DNA from: Terriglobia bacterium
Lineage (GTDB): Bacteria; Acidobacteriota; Terriglobia; JAJPHL01
DNA: 64,000 nt
NCBI GenBank assembly: GCA_021325275.1
Contig: JAJPHL010000002.1
Span: 62,001 to 126,000, forward strand
Reading direction: 5' to 3'
Shown here: positions 16,978 through 26,800 of the stretch, in pieces
Layout of the letters: each line of letters begins with the position of its first letter
How positions within the stretch are numbered: position 1 is the stretch's first letter
Notes under the pieces: generated by a model
Database searches by the model: none
Seen by the model: only the letters and a program-made list of their open reading frames with translations
Told to the model about the DNA's origin: nothing
Program-made: the position numbers and the translations under genes

Positions 16978-17844
16978 ATGACGACGCTCCAAACGAAGAT
17001 CCTTGTCGCGGCCATGATTGCCGCGCGCGCGGTTGTTCTAAGCGCGCAATCCGGCCAGCCCGCGTTCGATGTGGTATCGATCAAATTGCACCGGCCCGGT
17101 GCTCCGCAGCATGAGCCATCGTTCTCCTCCGGCAATAGGCGATTTACATCGGCGGGCATGCCGCTCAGGTGGGTCATAGCCTTCGCGTACGGCTTCAGCT
17201 ACCAATTCCAACACTTGTCCGGCGGACCCGACTGGATCAAGTCGAACAAAGTGACTTACGACATCGAAGCAAAAGTCGTAAGCGATTCCCTGCCCGAAGA
17301 GAGAGCCGAGTCTGAAAGTCGCGAGCGCGCCCTCCAGATGCTGCAAAACCTTCTTCGCGACCGGTTTCAATTGAAAGTCCATCGAGCAACTGCGGATATG
17401 CCCGTCTACATCGTCGGCGTAGCGAAGGGTGGCCCAAAACTAGAGAAGTCCACCATTGAAGAGCAGAAATGTCCGCAAGACGAGGTTGAGACGTCGGCGA
17501 GCACAACTTGCCACAAGCTGGCGGGCGGCCGTGGACGCGGCGTTCGCGGCGCAGCGATAACCGTTGGCGATCTCTTGCGCTACCTAGAGCCCTGGGTCGA
17601 CCGGCCGTTGATCGACGAAACCGGCATCCATGGCCTCTTCAACATTCAGACTACTGCATGGAGAGATTTGGTCCCCGGCGATCCGGACGATCCGAATCGC
17701 AACCTCACAGCGTCCCGAACCGCGAGCGACGATCAGCCCACACTATTCGAAATGTTCGACAAGCTGGGACTGAGAATCAGCGGCCAAAAGGGTCGCGCCA
17801 GCGTGATCGTCATCGACAGTGTGCAAGAGCCGTCGGAGAACTGA
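16978..17844 (+). CDS. TIGR03435-family secreted soil-associated protein (DUF3738)
   Basis: The 288-residue product has a signal peptide (about 1-22) and the family pattern: FDVVSIKLHRP near the mature start, then a GNRRFTSAGMPLRWVIAFAYG segment, the YDIEAKV strand, a LLRDRFQLKVHRATADMPVYIVGVAKGGPKL block in the middle, and a C-terminal LFEMFDKLGLRISGQKGRASVIVIDSVQEPSEN. TIGR03435 proteins are greatly expanded in Acidobacteriota; their function is not established. It follows the ECF sigma, anti-sigma and secreted protein genes on the same strand and may be part of that regulon. Confidence 0.9.
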   Translation: MTTLQTKILVAAMIAARAVVLSAQSGQPAFDVVSIKLHRPGAPQHEPSFSSGNRRFTSAGMPLRWVIAFAYGFSYQFQHLSGGPDWIKSNKVTYDIEAKVVSDSLPEERAESESRERALQMLQNLLRDRFQLKVHRATADMPVYIVGVAKGGPKLEKSTIEEQKCPQDEVETSASTTCHKLAGGRGRGVRGAAITVGDLLRYLEPWVDRPLIDETGIHGLFNIQTTAWRDLVPGDPDDPNRNLTASRTASDDQPTLFEMFDKLGLRISGQKGRASVIVIDSVQEPSEN

Positions 17845-17854
17845 AAGTTCAACC

Positions 17855-19576
17855 TCAAAACGTGAATGTATTCGCGAACTCGAATCGCACGTTCCGGCCG
17901 ACCCGCCCATTGAACGCTGGTCCGCCCTGGACCGTCAGGTAAATCAGTTCCGAGTTGTTGGCCTCCAACGCGATTTGCCAGAAACGGTTGTACTGATACA
18001 CGAAGCTCGCCGTAAGCGCCTCCTGCGCCTTGCGCGCCGCCGCGCGGATGGCGTCGCGCGAGAAAGCGCTGTCGTATCCGGCCATCAGGTTCAGGGAAAA
18101 TCCCTGCAGACGCGGATTGCGTGGCTGCATCCACGCGGAAAGCGGAAGTTGAAGTTGCAGGAATCCGCCTTGCGAACGCACGGGCCGCTGCGCGGGAATT
18201 GCGCCGGTCGTCGTAAGCGGAGACGGCCCGTCGTAATAAATGTCCTGGGCCAAGCCGCCGAGGTAAAAACGCAAATCGTCGCCGCGATAATACTTGGCAA
18301 GCACGTTTCCGATCGGAGTCACCAGACCCATTTCCGCCGTGTAGCCCTTGCTGGCCGACGTTGTGGCGAACGTCATACCGGCGGTCTGGAAAGGCGGTTG
18401 GAAGTATCGCGTTCGCTCGGCGTACTCGGCGCTGCCTCCGATCCAAGACGCCGCAAGGCGTCGACCCTTGAACGGCTCGAACTCGTACATCATGCGCGTT
18501 TGCGAGCTCGGGCGATCGGCGTCGGCGCCTTCGCGCTGCCCGAAGCCGATTGTCCCTTGTCCCGGCGCAGGGCTGCTGCCGGCGTACGCCGATGTCAAGC
18601 CGTTGACCGCCTCGCCGCCCGACGCCAGAAACAATCCGCCGTCGAGCAAGATGCGCGAGTCCCACGCTCCACCCAAATCGATTCGCGTTCCCACCACCGC
18701 GCCGGGATCACGCTGCTGGATGTTGCCTTGGAAACCGTAGGAAAACGTCGTCTCCACTCCTGTGGGCTGCGTCGTGGACCCGAATAACGTGGGCGCTTGT
18801 CCGAGGCGAATAAAGAAAGGATGGTTGACGCTGTTCAGTTGCACCCACGCTTCACGAATCGAAGCTTCCGAGGAGCGGAGCGAGGCAATGTTTCGATTCG
18901 TGGAAATGGGAAAGCTTCCTTCGAAGTCGAATTCCACTTTGCCGAAAATGTTGAAGATGCCGTTGGGATCGGGCGCCACAAAATCCACGCCGAGGCGCGT
19001 GCTGCGCGCTTTGAATCGGAAATCGGCGGGCGCGGTACCGGTGCCCGTGGTGTTGGCCGATTCCGGACCTGTGGCGACCACACGCGCCAGCGAGGGAAAA
19101 TCGTCGCCGCTATTGTTGTTGGTGTCGTGGATCGCCGAAAGTTTCACCATGGCGTAGGGATTTATGGTGACTCCGGAGATCACGCGCACCGGGAGCGCCG
19201 TGGGCTGCGCGGTGGTATCGATAGGCCAAGGCCGGAACGGCCCGGGAGCGGTCGCGCGCACGGTTGCGGGAATCGCCTGATCGGGGCCATCCAGCCGCGC
19301 TCCAGCTTTTGATTCGCCGGCGCCGCCCGCGAACGCTTGCGCGGGTTCGGGCGGCGGTGCGGCTGTGGGCGCCGCCGGCGTCGCGGGCGCGGCCGGCGTG
19401 AAGGCCGGCGCGAGGACGCGCGCAATTCTCAGTTCGGCCAACGCGGCGCGCAATTCCGCGATATCTCTGGCTTGCGCTTCCACTTGCTTCCGCAACGCGG
19501 CTAACTCGGAATCCGTACTTTGCGCGGACGCCACCGCGCTTAGCAGAAACAAAACCGTCCCCAACTTTTTCAGCAT
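17855..19576 (-). CDS. DcaP-like outer-membrane porin with N-terminal coiled coil
   Basis: Start ATG at 19576 gives 573 residues with signal peptide KKLGTVLFLLSAVASAQ. Residues 20-50 (ELAALRKQVEAQARDIAELRAALAEL) form a coiled coil as in trimeric DcaP-like porins, followed by a Pro/Ala-rich linker (about 58-100) and a large C-terminal beta-barrel of alternating strands ending ...FEFANTFTF with a terminal aromatic. Loops such as FEGSFPISTNRNIASLRSSEASIREAWVQL are typical of the family. The open frame continues upstream, but without a signal peptide. Cargo is unknown; DcaP is linked to dicarboxylate or small-anion uptake. Confidence 0.85.
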   Translation of the reverse strand: MLKKLGTVLFLLSAVASAQSTDSELAALRKQVEAQARDIAELRAALAELRIARVLAPAFTPAAPATPAAPTAAPPPEPAQAFAGGAGESKAGARLDGPDQAIPATVRATAPGPFRPWPIDTTAQPTALPVRVISGVTINPYAMVKLSAIHDTNNNSGDDFPSLARVVATGPESANTTGTGTAPADFRFKARSTRLGVDFVAPDPNGIFNIFGKVEFDFEGSFPISTNRNIASLRSSEASIREAWVQLNSVNHPFFIRLGQAPTLFGSTTQPTGVETTFSYGFQGNIQQRDPGAVVGTRIDLGGAWDSRILLDGGLFLASGGEAVNGLTSAYAGSSPAPGQGTIGFGQREGADADRPSSQTRMMYEFEPFKGRRLAASWIGGSAEYAERTRYFQPPFQTAGMTFATTSASKGYTAEMGLVTPIGNVLAKYYRGDDLRFYLGGLAQDIYYDGPSPLTTTGAIPAQRPVRSQGGFLQLQLPLSAWMQPRNPRLQGFSLNLMAGYDSAFSRDAIRAAARKAQEALTASFVYQYNRFWQIALEANNSELIYLTVQGGPAFNGRVGRNVRFEFANTFTF

Positions 19577-19628
19577 AGATCCCTCCGCATGCAATTCTAG
19601 CGGTTTGGGGTCTGGGTGCGCGGCGACG

Positions 19629-20258
19629 TTAGGGAATCTCGGTATCCGCGTTGGCGGCGCGGATTTCTTCCGGCGACCAGCGACGCGGCGGCTGTGGAGT
19701 GCCGCGCAGGGGAACGCTGGTTCCTTGGCCCGGCAGCAGAATGATTTCGCCGGGCGCTTGAGGATTGGTGGAAACAACGCGCACGCGGGAGTTAGCATCG
19801 TCGCTGAGGTTGGCGATGCGGGTGAGATCGCGGCTGGCATCGACAAAGAGCGTTGTGCCGAGCACGCCGCACAACGCGGTCGCCGTGCGCACTTCAAAGG
19901 GAGATTTTGCCGAACTGGTGACCACGGCGCGGACACGTCCGTAGGCCAACTCCAGCGATCCGGCGCGCGAAGTCGCGGTGGTGACGCGCACGGTCATCAT
20001 GCTGCTAGGTCCTACGTTGAGGATCGAGCCGTCGTTCAGCACCACGCGCACACGTCCCGACGACTGCGTCCGCACGCGGTCGTTTTCCGCCACCATGTCG
20101 TTTTGGTGAAGCTTGGTGGTCGACGTGCCTCGCAAGAGATCCGCGCTGCGCACGACTTTCGTTGCCCGACCGAGGCCTGCCGGGCCGGCGCCGGCCGCTA
20201 CGATCGCCAGCAACAGTAGAGCCATCGGGCCTGCGTGTCTGAATGAAAACAGCCTCAT
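19629..20258 (-). CDS. FecR-domain exported protein
   Basis: About 209 residues from ATG 20258. An in-frame ATG at 20273 overlaps the -10 box TATAAT (20272-20277) and cannot be within the transcript. After a signal peptide (about 8-26) comes a FecR-like fold: DLLRGTSTTKLHQNDMVAENDRVRTQSSGRVRVVLNDGSILNVGPSS and SPFEVRTATALCGVLGTTLFVD. The core FecR domain detects or binds signals in periplasmic complexes; the C-terminal part is short. It diverges from an AI-2E family permease gene. No sigma factor is next to it. Confidence 0.82.
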   Translation of the reverse strand: MRLFSFRHAGPMALLLLAIVAAGAGPAGLGRATKVVRSADLLRGTSTTKLHQNDMVAENDRVRTQSSGRVRVVLNDGSILNVGPSSMMTVRVTTATSRAGSLELAYGRVRAVVTSSAKSPFEVRTATALCGVLGTTLFVDASRDLTRIANLSDDANSRVRVVSTNPQAPGEIILLPGQGTSVPLRGTPQPPRRWSPEEIRAANADTEIP

Positions 20259-20271
20259 GGAATTTGCTGAC

Positions 20272-20277
20272 ATTATA
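20272..20277 (-). promoter_or_regulatory. -10 box of the FecR-domain gene
   Basis: TATAAT on the minus strand, 13 bases before the ATG at 20258; a TSS about 7 bases after it leaves a leader of about 7 nt. It decides between the two candidate ATG codons, because the upstream one lies inside the box. Confidence 0.55.
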
Positions 20278-20345
20278 GTACAGAGCCGGCACCACAGACG
20301 TAGTCGATCACGTCCCGCCGGCTTTTGTGTTATCTTTCGGAGCGA

Positions 20346-21410
20346 ATGCTTTCCACGTCTTCCACCACGCACAGCAACATCAGCCAGCGTGTGATCGCCG
20401 CCGGCATCATTCTCGGCTTTTTGTACATGGCCGGGCCGCTGGTGATGACGATCGTGGTATCGATCTTGCTCGCGTCCACGCTCGATCCCGCCGTGCGGCT
20501 GCTGACGGGCCGCGGCATTCCGCGCGGACTCGCCGCCATGACCATGGTGCTGGCGCTGCTCGGCGTCGGTTATCTCGGCTTCTATTTGTTTTACGCGCAA
20601 GCCGTGAACTTCGCCGCCGATTTGCCGAAGGCCATGGCCACGCTGCGCGAGCACGTGGTGAGAGTCCGGCAGAAAGCCACGGCTTTCGAGCGTCAGACGC
20701 AAAGCGTGCTCTCCCCCAGCGACACCGAAGGTCCCGACCTGCCGCCGGACGAAGCGCGCGCCGCATCGTCGATGGAAGACATGCTCGGTGTAGGCTGGAA
20801 ATCGGTGAGTGAAGTGCTGGTGCTGGCGAGTTTCGTTCCGTTTCTGGTGTACTTCTTTCTCACCTGGAAGTCGCACTTGCGGCGCAACGCGGTCTTTATC
20901 GCCAGCGGCGAGAATCGGGTGGTGGCCGAGCGCACCATCGACGGAATCACGCGCATGATTCACGGATTCGTGGTGGGCAACGTCATCATCGGCGTCATTC
21001 TCTCGGTGGCCAGTGGAATCTTTTTTTATTTGATGGGCCTGCCGTATTACGTGTTCCTGGGACCGATCAGCGGATTCCTCAGCTTGGTTCCGTACTTCGG
21101 CGTAGTCTTGGCGCTGCTGCCGCCGTTCATCGTCGGACTAGTGCAATACAGCTCCAACCTCGGGCAACTGGTGGTGCTGGGATCGGGCGTGGTGATTCTG
21201 CATTTGGTGGCGCTCAACGTTTTGTACCCGAAAGTGGTGGGCAGCCGCGTGCATTTGAATCCGGTGGTTGTGACGCTGTCCATCATGTTTTGGGGATGGC
21301 TGTGGGGCGGCATGGGATTGATCCTGGCCGTGCCGATCACCGCGGCGATGAAAGCGATCTGCGACAACATCGCGCCACTGAGGCCGTATGGGAGATTCCT
21401 GGGTGACTAG
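20346..21410 (+). CDS. AI-2E family transporter (PerM/YdiK-like permease)
   Basis: The ATG at 20346 has GGAG 5 bases upstream, giving 354 residues. About eight membrane segments are visible: two at the start (20-55), one at 60-85, a soluble domain (about 90-150), then about 155-175, 210-235, 240-290, and 295-330. The pattern GLPYYVFLGPISGFLSLVPYFGVVLALLPPFIVGL and the end motif WGGMGLILAVPITAAMKAICDNI are typical of the family. Members export autoinducer-2 or other small molecules, or act in sodium/proton exchange; which one applies is unknown. Confidence 0.88.
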   Translation: MLSTSSTTHSNISQRVIAAGIILGFLYMAGPLVMTIVVSILLASTLDPAVRLLTGRGIPRGLAAMTMVLALLGVGYLGFYLFYAQAVNFAADLPKAMATLREHVVRVRQKATAFERQTQSVLSPSDTEGPDLPPDEARAASSMEDMLGVGWKSVSEVLVLASFVPFLVYFFLTWKSHLRRNAVFIASGENRVVAERTIDGITRMIHGFVVGNVIIGVILSVASGIFFYLMGLPYYVFLGPISGFLSLVPYFGVVLALLPPFIVGLVQYSSNLGQLVVLGSGVVILHLVALNVLYPKVVGSRVHLNPVVVTLSIMFWGWLWGGMGLILAVPITAAMKAICDNIAPLRPYGRFLGD

Positions 21411-21413
21411 GAT

Positions 21414-21667
21414 TCTTCACCACAAAGACACATTTTCACCACAAAGACACAAAGGACACAAAGAAGCGCATAACACAGAGCCCACAGAGATCCCAGAGCA
21501 CACAGAGAAAAGCAAGAACGGAAAAGCAGGAACGAGTTGATTGGCGGCGACTCCGCCAATCGCGATGGTTTCGATTGCTTTGTTTTCTTTGTGCCTTGTG
21601 GTGAAATTCTCGTTCTCCTCTGTGCGCTCTGCGTTCTCAGTGGCCCCTGTGTCACAATTCTCTGTGG
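21414..21667. repeat. Compound repeat in the 5' region of the DUF421 gene
   Basis: Five blocks are seen: A (21417-21465) CACCACAAAGACAC words; B (21470-21510) CACAGAG words; a perfect short hairpin C GATTGGCGG-CGACT-CCGCCAATC (21539-21561); A' (21578-21606) complementary to A (CTTTGTGCCTTGTGGTGAAA); and B' (21610-21667) complementary to B. A pairs with A' and B with B' in crossed order. The block ends a few bases before the GGAGG of the DUF421 gene. No other gene is visible in 21411-21681. Confidence 0.7.
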
Positions 21668-21681
21668 TACGGAGGACGCCC

Positions 21682-22254
21682 ATGTGGAATAACCTCGTTC
21701 ACCTCGATCTCTCGATCGTCGAAAAAGTGGTGCGCACGGCCGTGGTCTACTTTTTTCTGGTCGGCGGACTTCGTCTCGCGGGCAAGCGCGAGTTGGCGCA
21801 ACTGAATCCCTTTGACCTGGTCGTACTGCTGACGCTGTCGAACGCCTTGCAAAACGCGATCATCGGCAACGACAATTCGCTCCTAGGGGGAATCGTCGGG
21901 GCCACCACGCTCTTGGCGCTGAACCACATTGTGGTTCGCTTCCTCTACGATCACAAGAAACTCGAACGTTTGGTGGGAGGCGACGCCGACGTGCTGATCG
22001 CCAATGGCAAGATCCAACACGCCCGCTTGAAGACCGAGTTGATCTCGATCGCCGCCCTGGAAGCGGCGGCGCATCGCCAGGGATTTGCGTCGCTCAAGGA
22101 CGTGGATCGCGCGATCCTCGAGACCGGCGGCACGATTTCGTTTTTCGCGCACAAGCCCGAGCCCGACGTGGCGCGTCACAACGAGCTGCTGGCGCGGCTC
22201 GACGCGCTGGCCGAAGAAATCGGCCGCATCAAGGCGGCTATCGGCGCACGCTGA
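21682..22254 (+). CDS. DUF421 membrane protein (YetF family)
   Basis: ATG 21682 is preceded by GGAGG at 21671; an upstream in-frame ATG lies within repeat DNA and is rejected. The 190-residue product has three hydrophobic helices (about 15-35, 45-60, 62-85) and the DUF421 signature GKRELAQLNPFDLVVLLTLSNALQNAIIG. A soluble C-terminal domain (about 90-150) has LERLVGGDADVLIANGKI and LETGGTISFF. Members occur in spore-forming and other bacteria with unknown biochemical role. Its start lies directly after a compound inverted repeat. Confidence 0.86.
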   Translation: MWNNLVHLDLSIVEKVVRTAVVYFFLVGGLRLAGKRELAQLNPFDLVVLLTLSNALQNAIIGNDNSLLGGIVGATTLLALNHIVVRFLYDHKKLERLVGGDADVLIANGKIQHARLKTELISIAALEAAAHRQGFASLKDVDRAILETGGTISFFAHKPEPDVARHNELLARLDALAEEIGRIKAAIGAR

Positions 22255-23797
22255 GATCCTCGAGACGGCCGACCTTCGGATTGAGATAAAAAGTCAGCGC
22301 CAGGATCTCGCCGTATGAGTACGTGTTCTGGAGCTTGGCCACAAGCGGCAGCGGCAGGAACGTGAAATCGTGCCGCAAAAAGACCGCCACTTGAATGTCG
22401 GCTTTCTCGAAAGTGGCTTGGTACTTGGGCTGAAGACGGGGAGCGATTTCCCAAAAGATCGGGAGACCGCGTGGAGGCTTGATTCCGTACGCCGCGTACG
22501 CCCAGTCGATGCGCGGACCGATAAAAACTCGCGCATCGCTGTTGCGGCAGTGGCAGATACTCATGATCGATTCGAATCCATCGATGGTCATGTGCAGGTT
22601 TGGGCCGCCGATGACACCCGAGAAAAACTCGGGACCGTCCTCGACGGGCTTAATGCCATCCTGGAAAAATGCGCCGGGCATCGCCTCCATAATCGCCAGC
22701 CGCTGTTGCGCGATATTGATTCCGTTGCCGGACACCGCGAGAATCGCCGTCACGGCCATGGCGACCGCGGCGGTATGCGAGCGCGCTCGCGGCGCGGACC
22801 ACGCGATGGTGAGCAGCACGGCCAATCCCACGAAGGCCAACGGGAGCTCCGACATGTTGAACGTGTTATTCGTCGCCGTGGCGATGAACGCGGTTATCGC
22901 GGAAGCGGCCGCCATCAGAATGACGCTTCGCTGCTCCCGTTCGCGGTGAAGGCGAAAGTGAGTCGCCAACCAGATCTTGAGGGCGATGAGGATCGGCACT
23001 ATCATCAGTGTGGTTTGTCGAACTTCCCACGCCTGGTTCCCGTAAAGGAAGGCTTTCATCGTGGCCCACCCGATTCGTCCGCTGAACACGGCGTAGTTTT
23101 CGAGCAAATCCCGAGGCGTCGCGCCCATCAACAGCAATCCACCGAGCGCCGCCGCGGCCATCGCGACAAACGCGAGCGTCACGCGAAGCCGTCCTCTTGC
23201 GTTCGGCGGATCGTACATGAAACACAGCCACACCAAGCCGATCAGCGGCAATGCGACGTTTACTTTGCTGAGCAGAAGAATCGCACCGGTGGCAACGACC
23301 AAGATTTCAGACGCTCGCGACGGCCTTCGTTGCCAACCGAGAGCCGCCGTGAAAAAGAGCACGGCGTGAATCTCGGTGATGTTGTTGTACCACCAGAAAC
23401 TGAACAGTAGCGTGGTGACCGCGGGCGTTGAGGCGGCCAGCAGCAAGCTCCACGGACGCGAAAAGACGCGGCGCGCGAGCGCGTACTGGAGAACGAGCGC
23501 GATGGCAGCATGACACGCGGCGATCCTCACGAGCGACGCCCACGAGACGCCGAACCAATCGAACGCCCACTTCGCACCCAGCAGAAACAGCGGCGGGCAC
23601 GCCGTGATGATGTCGCGATACGGCTGGTATCCCAAGTGCATTTGCCACGCCGCGGAAACGAGCACGCCGCCATCCATGCCGTCGAACTGAATCATTCCCA
23701 GATGGCAGATCCAGAAATAAAATCCCCCCGCCATGGCCAGCGCCGAGCCACACGAGAGCAGTTCGCGAGATGTTTCGGATTGGAAGGGACGCGACAT
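22238..23797 (-). CDS. Polytopic membrane protein, glycosyltransferase-C-like
   Basis: The 519-residue protein shows about ten hydrophobic helices through residue 380 and a C-terminal soluble region. The first loop reads MIQFDGMDGGVLVSAAWQMHLGYQPYRDI, with acidic residues and a Tyr-rich site where GT-C fold enzymes such as the ArnT/PMT type have their catalytic Asp. YRDI is typical for dolichyl-phosphate-sugar-using enzymes. The C-terminal domain contains CHCRNSDARVFIGPRIDWAY. It probably transfers a lipid-linked sugar, though no assignable substrate is visible. It converges on the DUF421 gene with 17 bases of overlap. Confidence 0.7.
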   Translation of the reverse strand: MSRPFQSETSRELLSCGSALAMAGGFYFWICHLGMIQFDGMDGGVLVSAAWQMHLGYQPYRDIITACPPLFLLGAKWAFDWFGVSWASLVRIAACHAAIALVLQYALARRVFSRPWSLLLAASTPAVTTLLFSFWWYNNITEIHAVLFFTAALGWQRRPSRASEILVVATGAILLLSKVNVALPLIGLVWLCFMYDPPNARGRLRVTLAFVAMAAAALGGLLLMGATPRDLLENYAVFSGRIGWATMKAFLYGNQAWEVRQTTLMIVPILIALKIWLATHFRLHREREQRSVILMAAASAITAFIATATNNTFNMSELPLAFVGLAVLLTIAWSAPRARSHTAAVAMAVTAILAVSGNGINIAQQRLAIMEAMPGAFFQDGIKPVEDGPEFFSGVIGGPNLHMTIDGFESIMSICHCRNSDARVFIGPRIDWAYAAYGIKPPRGLPIFWEIAPRLQPKYQATFEKADIQVAVFLRHDFTFLPLPLVAKLQNTYSYGEILALTFYLNPKVGRLEDLSVRR

Positions 23798-23827
23798 GCA
23801 GCGGCCACAATACTAACAAACAACAAT

Positions 23828-23850
23828 CAGCCACAGACGAATACAGATGG
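23828..23850. repeat. Single-arm fragment of a CAGATGAAC-type repeat
   Basis: CAGCCACAGACGAATACAGA and onward resembles one arm of the widely seen ACAGATGAACACAGATG word type; no complementary arm is present. It lies just upstream of ileS and may be a decayed copy. Confidence 0.4.
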
Positions 23851-23875
23851 AACTCGGGCCTCGGAACTTTGCTGT

Positions 23876-23884
23876 TGATATACT
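23876..23884 (+). promoter_or_regulatory. Extended -10 promoter of ileS
   Basis: TGA-TATACT (TG at 23876-23877, hexamer 23879-23884) ends 9 bases before the ATG at 23894, so the leader would be about 2-3 nt. There is no Shine-Dalgarno between the box and the start. Confidence 0.55.
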
Positions 23885-23893
23885 GAAACATTC

Positions 23894-26800
23894 ATGTTCG
23901 AACGCGTAGACCCCGCACTGGACATCGTCAACCTGGAGCACGACGTTCTCGCTTTCTGGGAACGCACGCGCGCTTTCGAAAAACTCCGCGAGCTTCGCCG
24001 CGGCCAACCGGCGTGGTCGTTCCTCGACGGTCCGATTACCGCGAACAATCCCATGGGCGTGCACCACGCCTGGGGACGCACTTACAAAGACGTCTACAAC
24101 CGCTACTTCGCCATGACCGGCCACGAGCTCCGTTATCAAAACGGCTTCGATTGCCAAGGTCTGTGGGTGGAAGTGGAAGTAGAGAAGGAATTCAAGTTCA
24201 AGTCGAAGCGCGAGATCGAAGAATTCGGCTTGGAGAAGTTCATCAACGCCTGCAAAGATCGCGTGCGGAAGTACGCCGCCGTGCAAACCAAGCAGTCGAT
24301 TCGCCTCGGCATGTGGATGGATTGGGACAACTCCTACTTCACCATGTCCGACGAGAACAATTACGCGATCTGGGGCTTTCTGAAAAAGTGCCACTCGCGC
24401 GGACTGCTCTACAAAGGCCAGGACGCCATGCCGTGGTGCCCGCGCTGCGGCACCGGCATCAGCGAACAGGAACGCAAAGAAGGATACAAGCGCGTCGACG
24501 ACACCGCGATCTTCGCGCGATTCCCTCTTCACGGACGTGATCGCGAATTTCTCCTCGTGTGGACGACCACGCCGTGGACGCTGCCCGCCAACGTCGCGGC
24601 GGCGGTGAATCCCGAGCTGAAATACGCGCGCGCGCGGCAGCACGGCGACATTTATTACCTCAGCGTCGATTGTTTGCACGTGCTGAAGGAAAAAGGCGCG
24701 TACGAAGTGCTCGGCGACGTGACCGGGCAAGAAATGGTCGGCTGGACCTACGATGGTCCCTTTGATGAATTGCCGGTGGGCGAAACAGCCAAGCCGGGCC
24801 ATCGCGTGATCCCGTGGAAAGATGTCGCCGCCACCGACGGAACCGGCATCGTACACATCGCGCCCGGCTGCGGTAAGGAAGACTTCGAGCTTGGCAAGGA
24901 ATTTCAATTGCCGCTGCTCGCGCCGATCAACGAAGAAGGTGTCTATTACCCGGGCTACGGATTTCTCGAGGGGAAAAAAGCCCAGGAAGTCGCTGGACTC
25001 GTGCAGGATTCGCTGAAGGAACGCGGCTTTTACTACAAGCGCGAAACGTACACGCACGACTATCCGCATTGCTGGCGCTGCTCGACGGCGCTGTTGTTCC
25101 GCGCCGTGAGCGAATGGTACATCGACATGAAGTGGCGCGACGACATTGCGGCCAACGTGGAGCGCGTCACCTGGATTCCAGAGTGGGGCAAGGATCAGGA
25201 AAACGACTGGCTGAAGAACATGGGCGATTGGATGATCTCCAAGAAACGTTATTGGGGATTGGCCCTGCCGATTTTCGCGTGCCAGTGCGGCCACTTCGAC
25301 GTGATCGGCAGCAAGGAAGAGTTGCGCGAGCGCGCCGTGGAAGGATGGGCTGAGTTCGACGGACACTCGCCGCATCGTCCGTGGGTCGACGCCGTGAAAA
25401 TCCTTTGTTCGAAGTGCGGGCAAAAAGTTTCGCGCATCACCGATGTCGGCAATCCGTGGCTCGACGCGGGAATCGTGGCGTACTCGACGATCCCGGCGGA
25501 TCAGCGCTCGCGGTGGCTGCCGGCCGATCTCGTGCTCGAGTCGTTCCCCGGACAATTCCGCAACTGGTTTTACGCCTTGCTCGCCATGTCCACGATGATG
25601 AACAAGGACGAAGCGCCGTTCAAGACGCTCGTCGGCTACGCCCTTGTGAAGGACGAAAAAGGCGAGGAGATGCACAAGTCCAAAGGCAACGCGATTTGGT
25701 TCGACGATGCCGCGGACTCCATGGGCGCCGACGTGATGCGCTGGATTTACTGCAAGCAAACGCTTACGTCGAACTTGCTGTTTGGTCCCAACGTGGCGGA
25801 TCAAACCAAGCGCAAGTTTTTCCGCACGCTGTGGAACGTGTATTCGTTCTTCGTGCAGTACGCCAACGCCGATGGATTCGACGCGAAAGCACCCGCCGTA
25901 CCGTTCGCTGAGCGTCCGGACATCGATCGCTGGCTGTTAAGCAAGTTGAACGCGCTGGTGGCCGACGGCGCACACGTGGCGGATTTCGATATTGCGCGCG
26001 TGGCCCGCGCCGCCGAGGATTTCGTGGAGGATCTTTCGAACTGGTACGTGCGGCGCAATCGCCGGCGCTTCTGGCGCGCGCGATCCGCGGACGATCGCGA
26101 TAAGTTGGGGGCGTATCAAACGCTCTACGAAACGCTCGTAACGCTCACGAAACTTCTCGCGCCGATGATTCCGTTCACCTGCGAGGCGATCTATCAAAAC
26201 CTAGCCGGCAACGGCAGCGTCCATCACTGTGATTACCCGAAACCATCGCGCGAATCCGACGCTACCGTGATGACCGACATGGATGTCGCGCTGCGCGTGG
26301 TGAAATTGGCGCTGAGTCTGCGCGAGTCGCGCAAGATTCGCGTGCGCCAGCCGCTCGCCAAGCTTTCCGTTGCCCCGCGCAGCGCGGGTGAACGCGCCGC
26401 CGTACAGCGCTACGAGTCCGTGATTTTGGACGAACTCAACATCAAGAAGTTGGAGATCGCTTCCGAGGCCGCCGCGCTGGTGGATTACAAGATTCGCGAA
26501 AATCGCAAGTCGCTGGGACCGCGCTTCGGCAAACAGTTAGGACAAATCGGCAAAGCCCTGGCGGCCATGGACCCGGCCGCCGTCGCGCGCACGGTGCAAG
26601 CCGGGGGCAACGTGGTGCTTTCGGTGGACGGCCAAACCGTGACGCTCGAAGCAGCGGATATTTTCGTGGAGCAGCAAACGCGTCCCGGCATGGCCGCGGC
26701 GGAAGACAACGGATTGGTCGCGGCGCTCGATTTGGAAGTCACGCCGGAGTTGAAGCGTGAGGGACTCGCCCGCGACACCGTACGCAACTTACAAGAGGAA

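Noticed and set aside
20271-20273. Upstream ATG of the FecR-domain protein
   Set aside because: It overlaps the -10 box and would not be in the transcript.
22370-23410. Plus-strand frame of 346 codons
   Set aside because: Antisense to the membrane glycosyltransferase-like gene; no domain and biased composition.
23798-23893. T-box leader for ileS
   Set aside because: Only 96 bases are available and no T-box sequence or specifier loop is seen.
23813-25804. Minus-strand frame of 663 codons
   Set aside because: Antisense to ileS; Arg/His-rich shadow.
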